Assembly (NCBI GenBank): GCA_019510485.1
Contig: JAEKKI010000140.1
Span: 1 to 38,742, forward strand
From: Catenulisporales bacterium
Lineage (GTDB): Bacteria > Actinomycetota > Actinomycetes > Streptomycetales > Catenulisporaceae
Direction of reading: 5' to 3'
DNA: 38,742 bases
The notes under the pieces were generated by a model. That model made no database searches. It was given only the letters and a program-made list of their open reading frames with translations, and had not been told where the DNA came from. The translations under genes were made by a program, and so were the position numbers. Shown here piece after piece: positions 15,114 to 23,627 of the stretch; the stretch's first letter is position 1; every line of letters starts with the position of its first letter.

Positions 15114-16255
15114 GAAGCTCTCCGGCGGAGGCGGGCCGCCTGGGCGGCGAGTGTGGATCGGGTGTCCTGCCAGAAGACGCGGCGTTCGCCGGCGCGCAGG
15201 TTGTACCAGCGGTCGGAGCGCCGGGGCCGCAGGGCGGCGATCGTCGCGGCCCGGCTCGGCCAGGGACCTGGGTGGTCGGCGATCGGGCCGCGCAGCACGG
15301 CGGCGAGGTGGACCAGTTCGCGGCCGAGGTGGCGGCACAGGACGTGCGGGGGCTCGGCAGCCGGCGGTTCCGGGACGAAATCCGGATCGAGGGCTTGGCG
15401 GACGGCCCAGACCGGATAGTCGAAGCCGCGACGCAGCGCCAGGGCCATGCTGCCCCAGGGCCGGCCGTTGACCTCCATGAACCAGGCGGTGCCGTCGGCG
15501 TCACGCAGGAGTTCGAGCATGAACATGCCGCGCCAGTCGACCTCGGCGAGGAGCTTCTCGGTCTGCGCACGAAGCTCCGCATCGGCCGGCACCGAGCGGC
15601 ACGCGCTGGAAGCGGAACCGCGCGGGTCGGCCATGCGGACCCGGCGGTGGCCGCTCCAGCCGCGGACGCCGTCGGCGGTGGCGAAGCCGAAGACGCCTTC
15701 GCCGACACCGGTCAGCAGCCGCTGGACCAGGACCGGCCCGGCCAGCTCGGCGGTGGCGCTCTCGACGTCGGCGGCGGTGCGCGCGACGCGGCCGCCGGGG
15801 CGGATCAGCCTGTTGTCCTGTTCGACGGCGGCCAGGGCGGCCTTGACGATCCACGGGCCGGCGTCGCCCCGGTCCGGGACGGCGAAGCCGGCGGCGGTGG
15901 CCGCGGCGATCTGGCGGCGCTTGTCGAGGGCGAAATCCGCGGCGGGGCCGGTGGCGCCGGCGATCCGGGCGCCGGTGCGGTCGCAGACCCAGACGGCCAG
16001 ATCGTCGAGCGGGAGGACGACGGCGGCGCCGAGGCGTTCGGCGGCCGCGGCGACCTCCGCCACGCAGGCCGCGGCGTCCTGCTCCGGTGCCGTGACCGGC
16101 ACGATGCGGACCCGGCGCGAGGCGGCCAGCGGCGGCTTGGTGCCGCGGCGGGTGAAGGCGAAGACCTCATAGCCGGCGTCGGCGAGGGACCAGGCGGACT
16201 CGATCGCGGCGAAGGCCTCTGCGAAGCCGATCAGGACGCGGTCGCGGCCGGTCAT
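15110..16255 (-). CDS. ATP-grasp ligase (carbamoyl-phosphate synthase-like)
   Basis: About 381 aa. The pre-ATP-grasp Rossmann part is RVLIGFAEAFAAIESAWSLADAGYEVFAFTR; the ATP-grasp core has DKRRQIAAATAAGFAVPD, GPWIVKAAL, PVLVQRLLTGVGEGVFGFA, FMLELLRDADGTAWFMEVNGRPWGS. The E and N of the last motif bind Mg-ATP. Such enzymes activate a carboxylate as acyl phosphate and join it to an amine or thiol. In a polysaccharide locus it could attach an amino acid or make an amide-bearing precursor (inference). ATG 16255 is chosen because GGGGA lies about 7 nt upstream on the minus strand; ATG 16282 is possible. It is coupled by a GTGA overlap to the PHP gene and separated from the upstream deacetylase by a terminator, so it has its own promoter in 16256-16338. 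Confidence 0.88.
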   Translation of the reverse strand: MTGRDRVLIGFAEAFAAIESAWSLADAGYEVFAFTRRGTKPPLAASRRVRIVPVTAPEQDAAACVAEVAAAAERLGAAVVLPLDDLAVWVCDRTGARIAGATGPAADFALDKRRQIAAATAAGFAVPDRGDAGPWIVKAALAAVEQDNRLIRPGGRVARTAADVESATAELAGPVLVQRLLTGVGEGVFGFATADGVRGWSGHRRVRMADPRGSASSACRSVPADAELRAQTEKLLAEVDWRGMFMLELLRDADGTAWFMEVNGRPWGSMALALRRGFDYPVWAVRQALDPDFVPEPPAAEPPHVLCRHLGRELVHLAAVLRGPIADHPGPWPSRAATIAALRPRRSDRWYNLRAGERRVFWQDTRSTLAAQAARLRRRAS

Positions 16256-16338
16256 GCGGCGCTCCCCGTCGCGTGACCGCATCGGGGCCGGTCAGCGAGC
16301 CGCCCAGAGCCGCCGCCGGCCCTTGAGGGAAAACCCCT

Positions 16339-16378
16339 AACGAAAGAAGCGGCCGACGGCGAATACCGCCGCGGCCGC
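16339..16378 (-). terminator. Intrinsic terminator after the deacetylase gene
   Basis: Read on the minus strand, GCGGCCG-CGGCG pairs with CGCCG-t-CGGCCGC (16349-16378, one bulged base, 5-nt loop) and runs into TTCTTTCGTT. A perfect 12-bp palindrome, CTGGTTAACCAG (16378-16389), abuts it on the upstream side. Confidence 0.75.
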
Positions 16379-16397
16379 TGGTTAACCAGGACAGGAA

Positions 16398-17069
16398 TCA
16401 TCGCCAAGCCTTCACCATCAGTACTCCGCGATCGGCCACCCGCCCGATGGCCGACCGCGGACCCAGCATCCGGGTCCTGACCGACTCGGCCGTATCGCCG
16501 GCCTCGACGCTGAACCGGGGCTGGAGCCACGCGTCCGCCCACGCCGGGCGGGCGTCGCTGGTGAACACCGTGCGGTACCCCGCCGCGCGGAGCGCCTTCA
16601 GGACGTGCCTGTCGTAGGCACCGAAGGGACAGGCCGCCGCCTCGACCCGGCGGCCTGTCGCCTCGGCGATGCGGTCGCGCGCGGTACGCAACTCCGCGTC
16701 CCGATCCGTGGCCAGGGCAGACGTCCAGGGCCGGTGCGCCGCACCATGCGTCCCGACCCGCATGCCCGCGTCCACCAAGGCGCGCAGGCCGGCCTCGTCG
16801 ACGCTGCCGGGTGCCCCGATCCGGTCGGCGATCGGGAAGAAGTCGGCCACCAGGCCGCGCTCGACCAGAGCCGGCAGCGCGACGGTCACGTCGGAGGCGT
16901 TGCCGTCGTCGAAGCTCAGGCGGACTTGAGGATGCTTCGCACATTCGTCCAGGACTTCCAAGAAGGCTGATTCGGTAACCCAATAGCGATGTTCGCCGGG
17001 TTCCCGCTCCGGGCCGTCCGGGATGCCGATGCCGTGGAAGGAGATGTTGCGCAGTTCCGTCGCGCTCAT
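16398..17069 (-). CDS. Polysaccharide deacetylase (NodB homology domain)
   Basis: About 223 aa, essentially one NodB domain without a signal peptide, so cytosolic. Motif 1 is RLSFDDGNASD (both aspartates present), motif 2 THGAAHRPW (metal histidines), followed by AACPFGAYDRHVLKALRAAGY. These are the carbohydrate esterase 4 signatures for metal-dependent removal of N- or O-acetyl groups from sugars. A cytosolic location suggests it acts on a lipid-linked or nucleotide-linked precursor rather than on finished polymer. The ATG at 17069 overlaps the stop of the upstream GT2 gene as ATGA, so the two are translated together; an N-terminal extension to 17096 is unlikely. A terminator lies directly downstream. 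Confidence 0.9.
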   Translation of the reverse strand: MSATELRNISFHGIGIPDGPEREPGEHRYWVTESAFLEVLDECAKHPQVRLSFDDGNASDVTVALPALVERGLVADFFPIADRIGAPGSVDEAGLRALVDAGMRVGTHGAAHRPWTSALATDRDAELRTARDRIAEATGRRVEAAACPFGAYDRHVLKALRAAGYRTVFTSDARPAWADAWLQPRFSVEAGDTAESVRTRMLGPRSAIGRVADRGVLMVKAWR

Positions 17070-17884
17070 GAATCCGCCGCCTTGTCCTTGTCCCATTGGG
17101 TGTAGAAGCTCGAAGGGTTCACCAGGTACCGGACCGTCGGCACGGGCACGTGGGCGATGCGGTGACGGCGCGTGAAGCGGTACATCATCTCCCAGTCCTC
17201 GCGCGGGAGCAGCCCGATCGGCCGCGGCATGCGGCTGAACATCAGGGATCTGCTCCGGCGGGCCACGAAGGCGTTGCAGTCCAGGAACGAGTCCCAGGAC
17301 GCCCGCTTGCGGTCGAACGGAACCGACAGCACGTCCAGTTCGGTACCGTCCGGCAACACCCGGCGCAGCGCGGTGTAGACACCGGAGAGATTCGAAGCCT
17401 CAGAAAGAGCCCCGATTGACAATTCGAGGTGGTCCGGTTCCCACACATTATCGTCGTCCAAGAACGCTATATAACGTGACTCGGACAGTCTCATACCCAC
17501 ATTCCGGACCAATCCCAGCACGTGCGAGTTCGCCGACAGCGCGGCGGTCCGCAGCCGGGGATCTTTGGGCAGCGTCGTCTCGTCCAGTCCGCCGCCGTCG
17601 TCCACGACGACGAGCACCAGGTCAGACCAGGTCTGATCGAGTACCGAGCGGACGGCCGCGGCCAGTCCGTCGGGCCTGCGGTAGGTCGGGATCACCACCG
17701 CCACCGTCGCGGTCGCGGGTGGGCCGCCCACCGAAAGCAGCCGCCGGACCTCCCGGTTCTCGAATCGGTGCATCCGGAGCGTGGACGGCCATTTCAGGAC
17801 TTTGTTCCGCCCCTCGAAGATCACCTGCCAGCCCACGACTCGATTGAGTGCGTCCTTGGCCAAGCGCACGGCGTTGCGCGCCAT
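17066..17884 (-). CDS. GT2-family glycosyltransferase
   Basis: About 272 aa. After a basic N-terminal segment (MARNAVRLAKDALNRV) the GT-A domain reads TVAVVIPTYRRPDGLAAAV, LVLVVVDDGGG, ISFLDDDNVWEPDHL-like FLDDDNVWEP and PREDWEMMYRFTRR. The DDD triad coordinates the metal/nucleotide and the ED-W motif is the usual catalytic base region. Starts at 17884 and 17890 are both near a run of G that can act as ribosome binding site. It is the first gene of a two-gene unit with the deacetylase, suggesting that this enzyme adds an N-acetylated sugar which is then deacetylated (inference). Confidence 0.87.
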   Translation of the reverse strand: MARNAVRLAKDALNRVVGWQVIFEGRNKVLKWPSTLRMHRFENREVRRLLSVGGPPATATVAVVIPTYRRPDGLAAAVRSVLDQTWSDLVLVVVDDGGGLDETTLPKDPRLRTAALSANSHVLGLVRNVGMRLSESRYIAFLDDDNVWEPDHLELSIGALSEASNLSGVYTALRRVLPDGTELDVLSVPFDRKRASWDSFLDCNAFVARRSRSLMFSRMPRPIGLLPREDWEMMYRFTRRHRIAHVPVPTVRYLVNPSSFYTQWDKDKAADS

Positions 17885-17942
17885 CCCCATCCCCCCACAC
17901 CACCGGGGTCGGGGGACCCTTCGGTGGTTGTCTAAAGATCGT

Positions 17943-17958
17943 CCGTGTATAGACACGG
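17943..17958. promoter_or_regulatory. 16-bp dyad upstream of the divergent GT2 and phosphoglycosyl transferase genes
   Basis: CCGTGT-ATAG-ACACGG is a perfect 6-bp inverted repeat with a 4-bp centre. It sits 59 bp upstream of the GT2 start in the 264-bp divergent control region (17885-18148). The AT-containing centre could overlap a minus-strand -10 box. The remainder of the gap shows no other feature I can support. Confidence 0.4.
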
Positions 17959-18148
17959 TACGAATACCGCCAGATCGACGCTAAGTGTTAGCCATGCTAT
18001 CTCCTCCCCATATCTCGCGCGAAGTAGCACAGGCCACTAGCATTGCTTCTCGTTCAGCTGTGTTCGGGCGATTACGCGCGGTCACGCCCAGGGTGCGGGG
18101 CGCTAGGTGTAGATCGGTGCGGTGTGGATTCCGTGGGGGGAATTCGGC

Positions 18149-19663
18149 ATGGCGGTCGGTTCTGATGTGGGCAAAAGGGTCGTACCCGCTCCGGCGGTAC
18201 GGCCGTGGTCGAGGTATGGGCGCAGAACCGGGACCTCGGTCCTGGTCTTGGTGGACTGGGTGTGCGCGCTGGTCGCCGCCTGGCTGATGGTGCCGAGGGT
18301 GGACGACTGGCCGGCGCTGGAGCTGGTGCCGGCCGTCTGGGTCGCCGTGACCTGTTGGCACCGGTTGTACGAACGGCGGCACGTCGGGCCGGGCAGCGAG
18401 GAGTATCACAGGCTCCTGCGATCGTGCCTGGCCGCGATGGCCGTGCTGGCGGCGCCCTGCGCGCTGCTGATCGACAACGACGACCTGGTGCGCGGTGTGC
18501 TGCTGGCCGTGCCGGCGACGGCGGTCGGCTCACTGGTGGCCCGCCGGGCGCTGCGCCGGATGCAGGCGCGGCAGGCGGGCCAGGCGGCCCGCCCGGCGCT
18601 GCTGGTCGGCACCGCCGCCCAGTGCGCGGCGATGGCCGAGATCCTGCGCCGTGACCGCTCGGGGCTGCGAGCGGTCGCCGCGCTGGAGGTCGCCGGAGCC
18701 GACGGCGGCTACTTCGTTCCCGAGCCCGATCCGTCGGTCGGGCGCGGCGCGCACGGTGGCCATGGCGGCCACGGCGTGCACAGCCTGCCGACCATCGGCG
18801 ACCTGACCGCCGACGGCGGACCCGGTGACGCCGACCAGGTCGCGCACGCTCTGGAGGCCACCGGCTGTGAGGCCGTGGTCCTGATGCCGGGCCCGCATCT
18901 GGGCGCGGCGGCGCTGAGCCAGCTGGGCTGGCGGCTCGCGAATCAGGGTGCCGACATCCTCGTGGCGCCGTTCCTCAACGAGATCGCCCCGGGCCGGCTG
19001 GCGGTCCGGCGCGACGGCGGCGTGCCGCTGCTGCACGTGCGCGCTCCGCGGCTGTCGCGCGGGGCCCGGGTCCCGAAGGAACTCGCCGAGCGCTCGGCGG
19101 CGACGATCGGCATCCTGCTGCTGGCGCCGGTGTTCCTGGCCGTCTCGGTGGCGATCCTGATCGGCGACGGCCGGCCGGTGTACTTCCGGCAGCGGCGGGT
19201 CGGCCTGCGCGGTGAGCCCTTCACCCTCTACAAGTTCCGCACCATGGCCTCCGGGGCCGCGGCGGCCAAGGTGCAGCTGGCTCATTTGAACGTCAACCCC
19301 GACGGGCCGCTGTTCAAGGCCCGCCGGGACCCGAGGGTGACCCGGGTCGGCGCGGTGCTGCGGCGCTACTCCCTGGACGAGCTGCCGCAGCTGCTCAACG
19401 TGGTGCGTGGCGACATGGCCCTGGTCGGGCCGCGGCCGCCGCTGCCGGAGGAGGCCGCCGAATACAGCGAGGAAGTCCGGCGCCGGCTGTTGGTCAAGCC
19501 GGGGCTGACCGGACTGTGGCAGGTCAGCGGCCGCTCCGACCTCGCTTGGGCGGACGCGGTGCGGCTGGATGTGGGCTATGTCGAGAACTGGTCGCTGGGC
19601 CTGGACGCGGAGATCCTGCTGCGCACCGGTTCAGCCGTGGTCAAGGGTAAAGGAGCTTACTGA
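18149..19663 (+). CDS. Polyprenyl-phosphate phosphoglycosyl transferase (WbaP/exopolysaccharide initiating type)
   Basis: About 504 aa. The N-terminal part has about four hydrophobic segments (from SVLVLVDWVCALVAAWLMV to VLLAVPATAVGSLVARRAL), followed by a Rossmann-like cytosolic region (RPALLVGTAAQCAAMAEIL). The C-terminal bacterial sugar transferase domain is complete: one membrane-embedded helix (TIGILLLAPVFLAVSVAILI), QRRVGLRGEPFTLYKFRTM, DPRVTRVGAVLRRYSLDELP, ALVGPRPPLPEE, VKPGLTGLWQVSGRSD. It should transfer a sugar-1-phosphate to undecaprenyl phosphate and so start the repeat unit. ATG 18149 follows a run of G at 18134-18140. An odd His/Gly-rich insert (GAHGGHGGHGVHS) lies at about residues 203-215. 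The amino-sugar cassette begins 1 nt after its stop, pointing to the amino sugar being its donor or a repeat-unit component. Confidence 0.92.
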   Translation: MAVGSDVGKRVVPAPAVRPWSRYGRRTGTSVLVLVDWVCALVAAWLMVPRVDDWPALELVPAVWVAVTCWHRLYERRHVGPGSEEYHRLLRSCLAAMAVLAAPCALLIDNDDLVRGVLLAVPATAVGSLVARRALRRMQARQAGQAARPALLVGTAAQCAAMAEILRRDRSGLRAVAALEVAGADGGYFVPEPDPSVGRGAHGGHGGHGVHSLPTIGDLTADGGPGDADQVAHALEATGCEAVVLMPGPHLGAAALSQLGWRLANQGADILVAPFLNEIAPGRLAVRRDGGVPLLHVRAPRLSRGARVPKELAERSAATIGILLLAPVFLAVSVAILIGDGRPVYFRQRRVGLRGEPFTLYKFRTMASGAAAAKVQLAHLNVNPDGPLFKARRDPRVTRVGAVLRRYSLDELPQLLNVVRGDMALVGPRPPLPEEAAEYSEEVRRRLLVKPGLTGLWQVSGRSDLAWADAVRLDVGYVENWSLGLDAEILLRTGSAVVKGKGAY

Positions 19664-19664
19664 T

Positions 19665-20744
19665 ATGTCGGGGGGAAAGCCGGCCGCCGAGCAGCGGCCG
19701 GGCATCGCGGTGGTCGGCGCCGGATATTGGGGGCCGAACCTCGTGCGCAACCTGATGGCCTCGCCGGACTGGGACCTGCGCTGGCTGTGCGACCTGGACA
19801 CCGATCGCGCCGCGCGGGTCGCCGCGCCGTACTCCAGCGTCCGGGTCACCGGATCCCTGGACGACGTGCTGGCCGATCCGGCGGTGACCGCGGTGGCGAT
19901 CGCGACGCCGGCCCGCACGCACCGGGACGTGGCGCTGACCGCGCTGCGGGCCGGCCGGCACGTGCTGGTCGAGAAGCCGCTGGCCGCCACCCACGCCGAG
20001 GGCGCGGAACTGGTCGCCGAGGCCGACGAGCGCGGCCTGGTGCTGATGTGCGACCACACCTACTGCTACACGCCGGCCGTCACCGCGATCAGGGACATGA
20101 TTCACTCCGGGATGCTCGGCGAGGTGCACTTCGTCGACTCGGTGCGCATCAACCTGGGGTTGATCCAGCCCGATGTGGACGTGCTCTGGGACCTGGCGCC
20201 GCACGATCTGTCGATCCTGGACTACATCCTCCCCGAGACAGTCAAGCCGGTCGCGGTGGCCGCGACCGGGGCCGACCCGCTTGGGACCGGGCGGACCTGC
20301 GTGGCCTACCTGACGCTGCGGCTGTCGTCCGGCGCGATCGCGCACGGGCACGTGAACTGGCTGTCCCCGACGAAGGTGCGCACCACCATCGTCGGCGGCT
20401 CCAAGCGCACGCTGGTCTGGGACGACCTGAACCCGGCGCAGCGCATCAGCGTCTTCGACCGCGGCGTCGACCTGGCCCGGCCCGAGGAACTCGGCGACGA
20501 CCAGCGGCGCGCGGCCCTGGTGTCGTACCGGCTCGGCGACATGGTGGCGCCGGCGCTGGGTGAGCGGGAGGCGCTGTCCGTGGCGGTGGAGGAGTTCGCG
20601 CGCGCCGTGCGGACCGGCACGCCGGCCGCCACCGACGGCCGCGCCGGTCTTCGGGTCCTGCGGATCCTGGAGGCGGCCTCGCGCAGCCTCGCTGAAAACG
20701 GAGCCCTCGTGGCTGTGAACGACGATGCCTTGGAGGGCAAGTGA
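19665..20744 (+). CDS. Gfo/Idh/MocA-family NAD-dependent sugar dehydrogenase
   Basis: About 359 aa. The Rossmann fingerprint AVVGAGYWGPNLVRNL is near the N-terminus, the catalytic lysine lies in HVLVEKPLA, and WDLAPHDLSILDYI carries the active-site histidine and aspartate of this family. Close relatives in surface-glycan loci oxidise a ring hydroxyl (often C3) of a nucleotide sugar to the ketosugar that a DegT enzyme then aminates. ATG 19665 has a strong AAAGGAG at 19649-19655. Its stop overlaps the SDR start as GTGA, and it starts 1 nt after the phosphoglycosyl transferase stop, so it is inside a tight operon. The exact hydroxyl oxidised is not determinable here. Confidence 0.9.
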   Translation: MSGGKPAAEQRPGIAVVGAGYWGPNLVRNLMASPDWDLRWLCDLDTDRAARVAAPYSSVRVTGSLDDVLADPAVTAVAIATPARTHRDVALTALRAGRHVLVEKPLAATHAEGAELVAEADERGLVLMCDHTYCYTPAVTAIRDMIHSGMLGEVHFVDSVRINLGLIQPDVDVLWDLAPHDLSILDYILPETVKPVAVAATGADPLGTGRTCVAYLTLRLSSGAIAHGHVNWLSPTKVRTTIVGGSKRTLVWDDLNPAQRISVFDRGVDLARPEELGDDQRRAALVSYRLGDMVAPALGEREALSVAVEEFARAVRTGTPAATDGRAGLRVLRILEAASRSLAENGALVAVNDDALEGK

Positions 20745-21748
20745 ACGACGGCAACAACCCGGGCGTGGGTGTCCCGCTGGCGGGCACCCGCGCGCTGGTC
20801 ACCGGTGGCGCCGGCACGATCGGCTCGCACGTCGTCGACCAGCTGCTGGCGGCCGGCTGCGAGTCGGTGGTGGTACTGGACAACTTCGTGCGCGGCCGGA
20901 TGGCGAACCTGTCCGCCGCGCTGCCCGGCGGCCGGGTGCGAGTCGCGGAGGGCGACATCCGGGACCGCGAGCTGCTGGCCGAGCTGACCGCCGGGACGGA
21001 TCTGGTGTTCCACCTGGCGGCGATCCGGATCACGCAGTGCGCCGAGGAGCCCCGGCTGGCCAACGAGGTGCTGGTGGACGGGACGTTCAACGTCCTGGAA
21101 GCCGCGGCGGCGGCCGGCGTGCGCAAGGTCGTGGCGTCGTCGTCGGCGTCCGTCTACGGCCTGGCCGAGCGGTTCCCGACCGGCGAGCGGCACCACCCGT
21201 ACAACAACGACACCTTCTACGGCGCGGCGAAGGCGTTCAACGAGGCGATGCTGCGCAGCTTCAAGGCGATGTACGGGCTCGAATACGTCGCGCTGCGGTA
21301 CTTCAACGTCTACGGGCCGCGCATGGACATCCACGGCCTGTACACCGAGGTCCTGATCCGGTGGATGGAGCGCATCGTCGCCGGGAAGCCGCCGCTGATT
21401 CTCGGCGACGGGACCCAGACCATGGACTTCGTGCACGTAGCGGACATCGCTCGGGCAAACGTGCTGGCGGCGACGGCGGATCTCACGGACGAGGTGTTCA
21501 ACGTCGCGTGCGGAGTCGAGACCAGCCTGAACGACCTGGCCAAGACGCTGCTGGAGGTCATGGAATCGGACCTGCCGGTGGAGTACGGGCCGCCGCGGGC
21601 CGTGAACGGCGTGACCAGGCGGCTGGCCGATACTTCGAGTGCTGCCGAACGGCTGGACTTCAAGGCCGAGATCTCGCTGCGCGAAGGACTGGCGGACCTG
21701 GTGCAGTGGTGGCGCGCCGAGCAGCAGGTCGGCGGGGCCGCGTCGTGA
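20741..21748 (+). CDS. Extended SDR NAD-dependent epimerase/dehydratase
   Basis: About 335 aa, the usual size. ALVTGGAGTIGSHVVDQLL is the GxxGxxG cofactor site; VFHLAAIR, KVVASSSASVYG and YGAAKAFNE give the Ser-Tyr-x3-Lys active site; RYFNVYGPRMD and MDFVHVADIARA follow the GalE/RmlB-like pattern. It acts on a nucleotide sugar in the cytosol as a 4-epimerase, dehydratase or similar; the choice cannot be made by reading. The GTG start overlaps the previous stop (GTGA) and has GGAGGG at 20732-20737. Its own stop again overlaps the next start as GTGA. These successive overlaps show a coordinated nucleotide-sugar pathway. Confidence 0.9.
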   Translation: MNDGNNPGVGVPLAGTRALVTGGAGTIGSHVVDQLLAAGCESVVVLDNFVRGRMANLSAALPGGRVRVAEGDIRDRELLAELTAGTDLVFHLAAIRITQCAEEPRLANEVLVDGTFNVLEAAAAAGVRKVVASSSASVYGLAERFPTGERHHPYNNDTFYGAAKAFNEAMLRSFKAMYGLEYVALRYFNVYGPRMDIHGLYTEVLIRWMERIVAGKPPLILGDGTQTMDFVHVADIARANVLAATADLTDEVFNVACGVETSLNDLAKTLLEVMESDLPVEYGPPRAVNGVTRRLADTSSAAERLDFKAEISLREGLADLVQWWRAEQQVGGAAS

Positions 21749-22911
21749 GCACTTCGACGACGACCGAGACCGAGGCACTGCCGCGGATTCCGGTGATGGT
21801 GCCGTGGCTCGGCGAGGCCGAGGCGGAAGCCGCGGCAGAGGCGGTGCGGTCCGGCTGGGTCGCACAGGGCCCGCGGGTCGCGGAGTTCGAACGCGCCTTC
21901 GCCGCCGAAGTGGGCGCCGCGTACGGCGTCGCGGTCAGTTCCGGGACCACCGCACTGCACCTGGGCCTGGTGGTCCTCGGCGTGGGGCCGGGGGACGAGG
22001 TCGTGGTGCCGTCGCTGTCGTTCATCGCGACCGCGAACGTGGCGCGGTACGTCGGGGCGACGCCGGTGTTCGCCGACATCGACCCGGCCACCGGGAACCT
22101 GACGCCGGACACCATCGAGGCCGCGCTGACGCCGAAGACGCGCGCCGTGATCCTGGTGCACCAGGGCGGCGTGCCGGCCGATCTGGAGCCGATCCGGGCT
22201 CTGTGCCGGCGCCGCGGCCTCGGGCTGCTGGAGGACTCCGCATGCGCCGCCGGAACGCGGTACCGAGGCCGATCGGTCGGGGTGGGGGCCCAGGTGGCGG
22301 CCTGGTCCTTCCACCCGCGCAAGCTGCTCACCACCGGTGAGGGCGGGATGGTCACCACCGACGACGCCGAGTGGGCCGCGCGGATGCGGCGGTTGCGCGA
22401 GCACGGCATGAACGTCTCCGCGGCCGACCGGCACGCGAGCGCCAAGCCGGTGCTGGAGGCGTACCTGGAGACCGGCTTCAACTACCGGATGACCGACATC
22501 CAGGCGGCCGTGGGGCTGGTGCAGCTGGGCAAACTCGCCGCGACGATCGCCGAGCGGCGGGAGCTGGCGGCGCGGTATCAGGACGAACTGGCCGGGGTCT
22601 CCGGCCTCACGCCGGTCTCAGACCCCGAATACGGCCAGACCAACTACCAGTCGTTCTGGGTGCGGCTGGAAGCGGGCTTCCCGGTCTCCCGGGACGAGCT
22701 GCTGGACCGGCTCTCCGCCGCCGGGGTGTCCGCGCGGCGCGGGATCATGGCCGCGCACATGGAACCGGCATATGCCGATGTCCGGGCGCCCGCACTGCCC
22801 GCCACCGAGGCGCTCAGCCTGAACTCGCTGATCCTGCCGGTCTTCCACGGCATGACCGGTGCGCAGCAGGACCGGGTCCTCGCCGTCCTCAAGGCGGCGG
22901 CCGGTGCCTGA
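21745..22911 (+). CDS. DegT/DnrJ/EryC1/StrS aminotransferase (first copy)
   Basis: About 388 aa. RIPVMVPWLGEAEAEAA begins the fold; VSSGTTALHLGL binds the PLP phosphate; LLEDSACAAG supplies the ring-stacking aspartate; AWSFHPRKLLTTGEGGM contains the Schiff-base lysine; NYRMTDIQAAVGLVQL is the usual dimer segment. This places it among PLP-dependent sugar aminotransferases that convert ketosugars to aminosugars. The real start is the GTG at 21745 overlapping the SDR stop; the much longer frame upstream is a shadow of the SDR gene. With the next acyltransferase it resembles a PglE/PglD-type pair making an N-acylated 4-amino sugar; this functional match is inference. Confidence 0.92.
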   Translation: MSTSTTTETEALPRIPVMVPWLGEAEAEAAAEAVRSGWVAQGPRVAEFERAFAAEVGAAYGVAVSSGTTALHLGLVVLGVGPGDEVVVPSLSFIATANVARYVGATPVFADIDPATGNLTPDTIEAALTPKTRAVILVHQGGVPADLEPIRALCRRRGLGLLEDSACAAGTRYRGRSVGVGAQVAAWSFHPRKLLTTGEGGMVTTDDAEWAARMRRLREHGMNVSAADRHASAKPVLEAYLETGFNYRMTDIQAAVGLVQLGKLAATIAERRELAARYQDELAGVSGLTPVSDPEYGQTNYQSFWVRLEAGFPVSRDELLDRLSAAGVSARRGIMAAHMEPAYADVRAPALPATEALSLNSLILPVFHGMTGAQQDRVLAVLKAAAGA

Positions 22912-23611
22912 GCAACTCGTGTCGCCGATCGCGGTGGCCGGCGCCGGCGGTTTCGGCCGGGAGACGGCGGACGCCCTGCGGGCGCTGTATCCGGGCGCTG
23001 ACATGTTCGCGGGCTTCCTCGACGACGGCACACCGGACGGCCACGTCCTGGGACCGATCGACGCGATCCACCACCTGCCCGGACTGCGCCTGGTGGTCTG
23101 CGTGGGCAATCCCCGCGACTACTTCGCCCGGGCCCGGATCGTCGAACGCCTGGCGCTGCCGGCGAGCCGGTACGCGACCGTCGTGCACCCCTTCGCGCAC
23201 GTGTCGCAGACCTCGAAGGCCGGCGCCGGATCCGTGCTGCTGGCCGGGGCGGTCCTGACCGCCGACGCCACCGTGGGCCGGCACGTCGCCGTGATGCCGC
23301 ACACCGTGGTCACGCACGACACCGTGGTCGGGGACTTCGCGACCCTGGCCTCCGGCGTGCGGCTCGGCGGCGGCACCCGGATCGGCGAGGGTGCCTATGT
23401 CGGGGCCGGAGCGATGGTGCGCGAAGGCGTGCGGATCGGCGCCTGGTCGCAGATCGGCATGGGCTCGGTCGTGCTCCGGGACGTGCCGGACGGCGAAGTG
23501 TGGGTCGGCAACCCCGCGCGCAAGCTCCGGAACGTGGAACGCCCGGAACCGGGCTCGATACCGCGCCCCGAGCCGTACCCCGATCCCTTAACACCTGAAG
23601 CAGTGCTCTGA
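22904..23611 (+). CDS. PglD/NeuD-like sugar O/N-acyltransferase with left-handed beta-helix
   Basis: About 235 aa. The N-terminal Rossmann-like sugar-binding domain (IAVAGAGGFGRETADAL) is typical of PglD/NeuD, and the C-terminal half is a run of hexapeptide turns (VLLAGAVLTADATVGRHVAV, ATLASGVRLGGGTRIGEGAYVGAG) ending in GNPARKLR, which forms a trimeric left-handed beta-helix using acetyl-CoA. The histidine in MPHTVVTHD is at the position of the catalytic base. Function: acetylation of the amine installed by a DegT partner. GTG 22904 overlaps the aminotransferase stop by 8 nt; GTG 22919 is an alternative. The gene is followed by a strong hairpin. Confidence 0.9.
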   Translation: MPEQLVSPIAVAGAGGFGRETADALRALYPGADMFAGFLDDGTPDGHVLGPIDAIHHLPGLRLVVCVGNPRDYFARARIVERLALPASRYATVVHPFAHVSQTSKAGAGSVLLAGAVLTADATVGRHVAVMPHTVVTHDTVVGDFATLASGVRLGGGTRIGEGAYVGAGAMVREGVRIGAWSQIGMGSVVLRDVPDGEVWVGNPARKLRNVERPEPGSIPRPEPYPDPLTPEAVL

Positions 23612-23627
23612 TGAGCGCGCGGGCCGA

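Noticed and set aside
20725..21744. N-terminal extension of the first DegT protein
   Set aside because: These codons are the SDR gene read in another frame; the GTG at 21745 overlaps the SDR stop and gives the normal family length.
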